Shown piece after piece: positions 36,025 through 42,035 of a DNA stretch of 42,035 nucleotides. The position numbers and the translations under genes are program-made. Below the pieces are notes generated by a model. That model worked only from the letters and a program-made list of their open reading frames with translations, was not told the origin of the DNA and ran no database searches. Origin of the DNA: Prevotellaceae bacterium (GTDB lineage Bacteria > Bacteroidota > Bacteroidia > Bacteroidales > UBA932); NCBI GenBank assembly GCA_031258195.1, contig JAIRNF010000046.1, forward strand, positions 1 to 42,035, written 5' to 3'. Numbering within the stretch: the first letter of the stretch is position 1; each line of letters starts with the position of its first letter.

Positions 36025-36399
36025 CTATAAAGTAAGTCGCTCAATAATCATTTGCTCTGCTTTAATCCCATATTTTTCAGCTAATATGCGCGAAAGTTGT
36101 TGAACTTGACCGAAAAATACCTTGCTATGCCAGGGCTTGGGTTTACGGTTGCCGGTTGGCGCCGCCGAAGCCGGAATACCTTTGCCTACACCCATATCTA
36201 CGAATTTTCCATAGTAGGCAAAAGCGAAAAGGATCTTTTCCGGATTTCCGTTAGCGTCGTTAGTAACATGGTATGTAAAAGAGCGAATAAGTTCGCGCGT
36301 ATCTATGATTTTCAGCTGAGATATACGCAACTCCCAACGTTCGATTACGATATCGCTCCAGGCTTTTAACGTTTCGTATAATTCGATATTATCAGCCAT
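36025..36399 (-). CDS. HK97-gp10-like tail component
   Basis: The 124-aa protein MADNIELYETLKAWSDIVIE... carries FAFAYYGKFVDMGVGKGIPA, a motif of the gp10-like and related head-tail or tail-completion proteins found between the connector and tail genes of Bacteroidetes phages. Its start overlaps the stop of the preceding gene by eight bases, a sign of translational coupling. The likely role is in the head-tail joint or tail completion. Confidence 0.6.
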   Translation of the reverse strand: MADNIELYETLKAWSDIVIERWELRISQLKIIDTRELIRSFTYHVTNDANGNPEKILFAFAYYGKFVDMGVGKGIPASAAPTGNRKPKPWHSKVFFGQVQQLSRILAEKYGIKAEQMIIERLTL

Positions 36400-36853
36400 C
36401 TGTCAGCATATCTATATTAGTGCGAAAAGTTGGCATAAATTCATAACCATAGCAGTTGTTCCCGATAGGACCTCTGGGCGAATACGGTGTACGTTTTCGG
36501 TCTAGTCCTTCACACTCTTCATCAAAGTTGCTGTTAGCGACGATCAGCTTCATAATCTGCTTACCTTTCGCTATGCACTCGAGCATTACTTTTCGCTTAT
36601 CCGCTTTACTGGCGGTTTTAACAGGAGCGATCACCCAGAACGAACAAACCCGATTATCCAGAAAGCCATCTTCAAAAGAAAGATAGCCGTCCGGCATATC
36701 TTCAACTAATACGACAGGGTAGGAACTATCGCGCAAATTTGTAAGTATGGCGTCGGCCCCGTCATAACCATCTAGCGTTATTAGCTGCTTCTCGGAATCT
36801 GTAAACCATTCGAATTTAGGGAGGTTCTCTTTTAGAAAATCACTTAGTCGCAT
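36392..36853 (-). CDS. Phage head-tail/tail-terminator-type protein
   Basis: The protein of 153 aa starts MRLSDFLKENLPKFEWFTDS and contains PVVLVEDMPDGYLSFEDGFL and RGPIGNNCYGYEFMPTFRT, a compact alpha/beta protein of the size of tail-terminator or minor tail proteins. I know of no precise family; the position between a connector-type gene and a gp10-like gene is the evidence. Its start overlaps the previous gene by 14 bases. Confidence 0.5.
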   Translation of the reverse strand: MRLSDFLKENLPKFEWFTDSEKQLITLDGYDGADAILTNLRDSSYPVVLVEDMPDGYLSFEDGFLDNRVCSFWVIAPVKTASKADKRKVMLECIAKGKQIMKLIVANSNFDEECEGLDRKRTPYSPRGPIGNNCYGYEFMPTFRTNIDMLTDG

Positions 36854-37607
36854 AGCGTTTTTGTTTTTGGTTTTCCTCGATTCGTTGGTTTAGCTCAAAC
36901 AGTATTTCGTGTATTTGTGTTTTTAATACTTCGGGGTTATCTTGCGGTTTTCCGCCGTTCAACATCCGTAAAAGCCCCATTATTCGTTCATCGCCGGGTA
37001 TATCGCTCGCCGAATCCGGATTAGTAAAAACTAAAGGATATTTTTCTTTCAACCATGCTTTTACTCCGCTGTACCAGATGTAAATAGCCTTTTTTACTTC
37101 TGGTTTTAAGCGCAACTTGCGAGCGCGTCTTTCAATGTTATCTTCGTTGAAAGACGTGTTGGCTGGTCGCCAGAGCGTAGCGATCATTTTGGAAAGATGT
37201 TCGTCTTTTTCCGTCGCCGAATAGGCTAAGTAGTGAGTGTCGGCGATAAGGTATTCATCTAGCGTTACTTCGTACAGTTGATAATTTGGAGCTATCAGCT
37301 TGCCGATTTTAGGAGCGGTGGTTAGCCCTATGCTGTCAACTAAGAAGGCGAGCCGCTCGCAAAAGCTTCCGAACTCTTCGGCGGTTAACGAAAACTTATT
37401 TCGCTTATGTTTTAAGTAAAAGATTCTCTTAATCCCCTGCCATTTGTTCGCTCTCCAGCATAATTGGCAATTTGTAAACTTCAGAAAACAGATACTCAGA
37501 AATTCTTCTCTGGTTAGCTTCTTGAGGTAGCACTTCGATACAAATTCGAGCTGCTTTTGCGTTAAGTCCTCCCATGATCGTGGCGCTGTTAGCGAGATCG
37601 TTGTCAT
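36840..37607 (-). CDS. Unknown phage structural-region protein, 255 aa
   Basis: MTTISLTAPRSWEDLTQKQL starts a mostly helical protein with no membrane part or known motif. The C-terminal half (RKLRLKPEVKKAIYIWYSGV, then NQRIEENQKQKRYATK) is basic. It overlaps the upstream gene by four bases (ATGA), so the two are translationally coupled. Proteins like this are found in Bacteroidetes phages between the connector-like gene and the tail-completion genes. Confidence 0.55.
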   Translation of the reverse strand: MTTISLTAPRSWEDLTQKQLEFVSKCYLKKLTREEFLSICFLKFTNCQLCWRANKWQGIKRIFYLKHKRNKFSLTAEEFGSFCERLAFLVDSIGLTTAPKIGKLIAPNYQLYEVTLDEYLIADTHYLAYSATEKDEHLSKMIATLWRPANTSFNEDNIERRARKLRLKPEVKKAIYIWYSGVKAWLKEKYPLVFTNPDSASDIPGDERIMGLLRMLNGGKPQDNPEVLKTQIHEILFELNQRIEENQKQKRYATK

Positions 37608-38461
37608 AGTCCGGCAAAAAATATTGGTTTGTCATTTTCCTGTTTATCGCGGTTCAGCTCCGCCGATCCGATAGCGCTATCCCTCCACGTCGGATAGAGT
37701 TCCGGATTAGCCTTTAGTATCGAAAGGGCTTTTCGCAGGTATTCGTTTGCCTTGTCATATAGGCCTAGAGCAAAGCAGGCAAGCGCGAATCTAATAGGTT
37801 CAAGGAGTTTTCTATTAGCGTTATTCATATTTTTCTGCCGAAGCCCGTTTAGAAGCTCGTCGTTCAGCTCCGGAGAGATAACAGGTTCTATTTGTGAAAA
37901 GATAGCATCGCGCATTGTTCCGTTCAGGGCCGCGTAATCTCTCCGGCTTTTCGGATAGCGGTCAGCTGTTCCAACGGTAAACGACGCGTAGCGCTCGAAT
38001 TCTTCGAGGGTATGCAGGTAGGTATCGGTAAGAAGCGTAAAGCAGTGAGATTCTTTCCATTTATCATGGTATCGGTTCGTTTTCTCCAGATAAGCAAGCA
38101 GCTCCTCTATGGCTGTATCTTGTTCTTTTTTAGTCGCTTCCGTAAGTGCTTTTACGCGCGAAGAACTTGCCGGAGCAAGGCTATCGGAACTAGCTACCGC
38201 GAAACCGCTATCCGTTTGCACGAGGTCTATAAACGGAATAGCGGTTTCATATGCTCTAAGGCTCACAATTCGCTCGCAAAATGTTTTCAGTTCTTTGTCT
38301 GTCGATGTCCCTTCATCGGCGAGTTTGTACAGATCATCGCCGATAAAGTTATTTTTAAGCCATTGGTTTGCGTTTGAAACATGGCTGTTAAATAGGTCGA
38401 AGTTATCTCCTACGATTGTAGAAACATGCTTCTTTAAGGTTGTAATGTTTCCTACTATCAT
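37604..38461 (-). CDS. DUF6712-like phage head-tail connector-type protein
   Basis: The 285-aa helical protein MIVGNITTLKKHVSTIVGDN... resembles the DUF6712 group of Bacteroidetes phages, whose size and place after the portal suggest a connector or adaptor role. The C-terminal region (LLEPIRFALACFALGLYDKA) is the best conserved part. Its ATG overlaps the portal stop by four bases. The family name is from memory of the pattern; the function is inferred from position. Confidence 0.55.
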   Translation of the reverse strand: MIVGNITTLKKHVSTIVGDNFDLFNSHVSNANQWLKNNFIGDDLYKLADEGTSTDKELKTFCERIVSLRAYETAIPFIDLVQTDSGFAVASSDSLAPASSSRVKALTEATKKEQDTAIEELLAYLEKTNRYHDKWKESHCFTLLTDTYLHTLEEFERYASFTVGTADRYPKSRRDYAALNGTMRDAIFSQIEPVISPELNDELLNGLRQKNMNNANRKLLEPIRFALACFALGLYDKANEYLRKALSILKANPELYPTWRDSAIGSAELNRDKQENDKPIFFAGL

Positions 38462-39801
38462 GTCGCTTGAGGTAAGGTTACTTGTTTGCCCGATTTATTT
38501 TGGTCTAAGGTTGTGAACTGAAATTCAGGCACACCTACAAAAAAATTCTTATCCCAGTTATTAAAGCGCTTTATCAGGTTGAAAGGTCGAAGTACTCGGT
38601 CGACGAAAGGCTTCATTAACGCTTGCTTAATCATAAATAGCTCTCTCTTATCAGTTCCGCTCATGCTTCCGCCTTTGCCTTTTCCCGGTATTGCTCCGAT
38701 AAGGTTAGGATGAATCCCCATCGCGTAACATAGCATATTGCTCACTTCCTCGCTGTCCTCGATCAGTTCGCCTCCCGAAAGATCGTTTTTAATCGGCTCT
38801 ATCTCGATGTACTTTTCCGGAATAGCCGTGTTTCCCGAAGCGACTAAATCCTTTTTCGTAAGTAGCGATTTCCCGGAGCCTTTTAGTCCGGTTAAAAAAT
38901 CATTTAGCGTTGTCTTTTCTTTATTGATTCGCTCGCTAACCGCCTTTTTATCGCCGGCGTCAATCCCTTCGGTTTTAAAAATATCCTCGAGATATTTGTT
39001 CGATATATATATAATGAACTTAACACCGAGTTTGTTTTTTGAGATAGCGTTTTTAATTGCCGGGATCATAACGGCATGGTCATACCAGCCGCTTTTAAAA
39101 ACGCTCCACCAGGACGGACGCGGATAGTACACTCGTCCCGGATTAGGCATATATACCGGAATAATGTATCTTGGCGTATGTTGAGAACGTGCCTTAATAA
39201 TATTCCGCAGCTCGGCCAAAGGATTAAATTCTTCTAGCACAAATGTCTTTTCAATGTCTTTTTCGCTAGGGTTATCTTTCCATTTCGCGGAGTAGTAGTG
39301 CCAGTTAATCGCGCCTTTATTATCCATAACACCCCATCGGCTGAACACCGCTGATTTGCTTCTAAGGCTCACAACCTTATTCCGGTCGCCCGAAAGTATT
39401 ATTTCAGGAAAAGCATTCCCGAAATAATTGAGGTCGGTCATCTGCTCAAGTAGATATAACGATATGTCGTTATCTTGAAAGAAATCAAATTCGGCTCCCT
39501 CGAAAAGTTCTACTGTTTCAACTACCTTTCCCTTTTCAATTATACGTTTCATTGGCTTAGGTCCCGTTCCGTAACAGACTTGCGTATTGAATAGCAGATT
39601 GGAATTAACAACCTCGCTCGCCTCCGCTTTTTCGACCACCGCGGCGGGTAAGTTGTTATCTTCTCCCCATGGCGCGATTTTGTAGTTTCCGATATTTACA
39701 GGGCTAAGTTCTTCATCGTTGAACAGGCTTTTACTTGAAGGAACATCAAGAATAGCCAGAACATCATTATGCAAAAACACATTATCAATGATCTCAATCA
39801 T
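38458..39801 (-). CDS. Phage portal protein-like
   Basis: The 447-aa protein begins MIEIIDNVFLHNDVLAILDV. Portal-like signs are a central region with YFGNAFPEIIL, DHAVMIPAIKNAISKN and KYIEIEPIKNDLSGGELIED, and a conserved C-terminal helical segment (MIKQALMKPFVDRVLRPFNL). A dodecamer of such proteins forms the DNA gate of the capsid. The N-terminus follows a 29-aa frame. The usual neighbours, terminase before it and protease/capsid after it, are not present. It is intact. Confidence 0.72.
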   Translation of the reverse strand: MIEIIDNVFLHNDVLAILDVPSSKSLFNDEELSPVNIGNYKIAPWGEDNNLPAAVVEKAEASEVVNSNLLFNTQVCYGTGPKPMKRIIEKGKVVETVELFEGAEFDFFQDNDISLYLLEQMTDLNYFGNAFPEIILSGDRNKVVSLRSKSAVFSRWGVMDNKGAINWHYYSAKWKDNPSEKDIEKTFVLEEFNPLAELRNIIKARSQHTPRYIIPVYMPNPGRVYYPRPSWWSVFKSGWYDHAVMIPAIKNAISKNKLGVKFIIYISNKYLEDIFKTEGIDAGDKKAVSERINKEKTTLNDFLTGLKGSGKSLLTKKDLVASGNTAIPEKYIEIEPIKNDLSGGELIEDSEEVSNMLCYAMGIHPNLIGAIPGKGKGGSMSGTDKRELFMIKQALMKPFVDRVLRPFNLIKRFNNWDKNFFVGVPEFQFTTLDQNKSGKQVTLPQAT

Positions 39802-39887
39802 AGCACAATTTCCAGCCCGTTAAATTCAATAATTGAACATCGACGCACGGCGCGGATTACTCCGCTTAGAATCCACTTTACTTTCAT
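39798..39887 (-). CDS. 29-aa frame overlapping the portal start
   Basis: MKVKWILSGVIRAVRRCSII continues to a TGA that overlaps the portal ATG (ATGA). The arrangement suggests real coupled translation, but the frame is very short. Its ATG lies 23 bases from the right-hand phage/repeat junction, so its upstream signals are cut. Confidence 0.35.
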   Translation of the reverse strand: MKVKWILSGVIRAVRRCSIIEFNGLEIVL

Positions 39888-39910
39888 GGTTCGTCCTTTG
39901 GAATGGAACG

Positions 39911-42035
39911 GATGTATTTCAATGAACCAAGATACAATTTTGAAAGCGAATTACAACTTAATTTCGGCGATGGTAAGCCTGTTAAATGATGTATTTCAAT
40001 GAACCAAGATACAATTTTGAAAGCGAATTACAACTTATCTTGCGCGTTTCAACATATTCCCTTGGATGTATTTCAATGAACCAAGATACAATTTTGAAAG
40101 CGAATTACAACTAAATCCGCCGCTTCCTTTTTATAGGATTCGATGTATTTCAATGAACCAAGATACAATTTTGAAAGCGAATTACAACACTGACAGAGGG
40201 TTGCTATTTTGAGGTTTTGATGTATTTCAATGAACCAAGATACAATTTTGAAAGCGAATTACAACTAGGGCATAACGTCGTTTCCGGCGTAACCGGATGT
40301 ATTTCAATGAACCAAGATACAATTTTGAAAGCGAATTACAACTATGTTTTTTCTGTGATTCATAACCCCGAATGATGTATTTCAATGAACCAAGATACAA
40401 TTTTGAAAGCGAATTACAACGCGGACGAAGATTCCCATGTTTCGACGGTGATGTATTTCAATGAACCAAGATACAATTTTGAAAGCGAATTACAACTTGT
40501 AATTACGGAGCGAAAAACGCACGTAAGATGTATTTCAATGAACCAAGATACAATTTTGAAAGCGAATTACAACCGCTCGATAGCCCCGATATTCTGCTGC
40601 CATGATGTATTTCAATGAACCAAGATACAATTTTGAAAGCGAATTACAACATTCCGTGAACGTTAACGAGGAATTGCTAAGATGTATTTCAATGAACCAA
40701 GATACAATTTTGAAAGCGAATTACAACCCAATAATATCGCCATAAGAGCGGAAGGAAGATGTATTTCAATGAACCAAGATACAATTTTGAAAGCGAATTA
40801 CAACCGATTAAACAGGGTATCGCCCTCGACGGTAGATGTATTTCAATGAACCAAGATACAATTTTGAAAGCGAATTACAACTCAGTATGCTCATGATAAT
40901 CATCACCCCACGATGTATTTCAATGAACCAAGATACAATTTTGAAAGCGAATTACAACGCGCGACATTTTCCGGAGGCGAAGCGGTACGATGTATTTCAA
41001 TGAACCAAGATACAATTTTGAAAGCGAATTACAACCGGCGCTCGGGTTCGCCCATACAGTCCGACGATGTATTTCAATGAACCAAGATACAATTTTGAAA
41101 GCGAATTACAACATGAATATCGCGATGATTTAGCATGACCCGGATGTATTTCAATGAACCAAGATACAATTTTGAAAGCGAATTACAACTCGATTATCAT
41201 CGCTCCTTACTTATTTTCCGATGTATTTCAATGAACCAAGATACAATTTTGAAAGCGAATTACAACTAACGGTGGCGGACGAAGAACCCGACGTCTGATG
41301 TATTTCAATGAACCAAGATACAATTTTGAAAGCGAATTACAACAACCCGGCGCAAATCGCCTTCGCAGTCGCGATGTATTTCAATGAACCAAGATACAAT
41401 TTTGAAAGCGAATTACAACTGCCTGTATATTTTGACCGGTAAAAAACCAGATGTATTTCAATGAACCAAGATACAATTTTGAAAGCGAATTACAACTTAA
41501 CGGCAATCCGATGAAAAGCAGCTTTAGATGTATTTCAATGAACCAAGATACAATTTTGAAAGCGAATTACAACCAAAATCTGAAAGCTACCGTAAAATCG
41601 CTGGATGTATTTCAATGAACCAAGATACAATTTTGAAAGCGAATTACAACTAAACAAGCAGCAGCTCTACCGAATTCCCTGATGTATTTCAATGAACCAA
41701 GATACAATTTTGAAAGCGAATTACAACGGCGCAGCAAACGAATATGCCCTCGCGATAGATGTATTTCAATGAACCAAGATACAATTTTGAAAGCGAATTA
41801 CAACCGTTCTGGTCGAGGTTAAATTGTGGTAGTAGATGTATTTCAATGAACCAAGATACAATTTTGAAAGCGAATTACAACTGCAGGGTTGCAACTGTTT
41901 CAACATTCACAGATGTATTTCAATGAACCAAGATACAATTTTGAAAGCGAATTACAACAGCTGACTTTAACGGCTCAAACGAATACGAGATGTATTTCAA
42001 TGAACCAAGATACAATTTTGAAAGCGAATTACAAC
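39911..42035 (-). CRISPR. CRISPR array, cas2-distal part (28 repeats, 27 spacers, runs off the window)
   Basis: The same 47-bp repeat resumes at 39911, flush with the phage fragment, with no base changes in the copies I read. The last copy ends at 42035, the window edge. Spacers are 30 nt except the 6th (31), 7th (29) and 19th (29). With the other part this makes at least 46 repeats. No leader is visible; because the crRNA sense is minus, the transcription-proximal end should lie beyond 42035. Confidence 0.98.

Larger units (their letters stand above)
30967..39910 (-). mobile_element. 8,944-nt siphophage structural-gene fragment between two CRISPR repeats
   Basis: All genes are on the minus strand in phage late order: a 29-aa frame, portal, connector-like protein, three tail-joining proteins, a small membrane protein, tape measure and a truncated gene. 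No integrase, transposase, terminal repeats or target-site duplication is visible. There is no terminase or major capsid gene. Both edges coincide exactly with repeat borders. Base usage, with many CGCG and GCGC steps, differs from the chromosomal genes. It could be a true insertion or an assembly chimera. Confidence 0.85.

Noticed and set aside
37429-37635. 68-codon minus-strand frame overlapping two phage genes
   Set aside because: The overlapping 285- and 255-aa genes are coupled by a 4-base overlap and account for the region.
30967-39910. Intact prophage with its own integration site
   Set aside because: No integrase, regulator, terminase or att duplication, one end is cut inside a gene, and both ends are flush with repeats.
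30967-39910. Single-crossover integration of a phage at one matching spacer
   Set aside because: That would duplicate the same 30-mer at both junctions; the left and right 30-mers are different.
39769-40618. Two 77-codon frames over the right-hand array
   Set aside because: They consist of translated CRISPR repeats and spacers; no start context or family.
29611-42035. A spacer of this array matching the phage fragment internally
   Set aside because: Comparing the spacers by eye with 30,967-39,910 on both strands gave no convincing match; the comparison was not exhaustive, so I make no claim.

Overview
The window looks like a chromosome segment from a member of the Bacteroidetes, probably a Bacteroidales relative. 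The grounds are TAnnTTTG-type promoter boxes with no clear Shine-Dalgarno sites, a serine palmitoyltransferase gene, a PorE-like type IX secretion lipoprotein and a Bacteroidetes-type II-C CRISPR repeat of 47 bp. Family names come from reading the protein sequences; no database was searched.

Positions 1-19,066 are ordinary chromosome. In order they hold a transporter remnant, an MBL-fold hydrolase, a C_GCAxxG_C_C protein, an EF-G paralogue lacking the catalytic His, serine palmitoyltransferase with a nearby double-GNAT protein (possible ceramide synthesis), a DnaJ-domain protein, a YhiN-type flavoprotein, an HD hydrolase, a P1/S58 peptidase, the PorE-like lipoprotein, PurM, an acyl-CoA/ACP-ligase-like enzyme, a DUF2007 protein and a sugar nucleotidyltransferase. 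Several gaps contain members of one palindromic intergenic repeat family.

Positions 19,332-24,135 are a mobile-element graveyard. An IS1595-type transposase remnant is fused to a 5' fragment of a second cas1. That fragment is cut by an element carrying a truncated HTH gene, a gpII/X-like replication gene, a ParB-like gene and small unknown genes. Four of its reading frames, counting the cas1 fragment, have single-base frameshifts.

Positions 24,219-42,035 are a complete type II-C CRISPR-Cas locus: tracrRNA (minus strand, with its own promoter and terminator), then cas9, cas1, cas2, a bidirectional terminator, and a long array of identical 47-bp repeats with about 30-nt spacers. All catalytic motifs of Cas9 and Cas1 are present. 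The repeat reads in crRNA sense on the minus strand, so the array is probably transcribed towards cas2. Each repeat may carry its own promoter.

The outstanding feature is that the array is split. After 18 repeats, one inter-repeat interval is 8,944 nt long (30,967-39,910) instead of 30. It is filled by siphophage structural genes (portal, connectors, minor tail proteins, tape measure), all on the minus strand, and the last gene is cut exactly at the repeat edge. The array then resumes with 28 more repeats and runs off the window. Both borders are flush with repeat boundaries. Either this is a real giant insertion at spacer positions, or it is a chimeric assembly in which two phage-matching spacers acted as bridges. 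In both cases the two 30-nt edges are likely spacers matching this phage.
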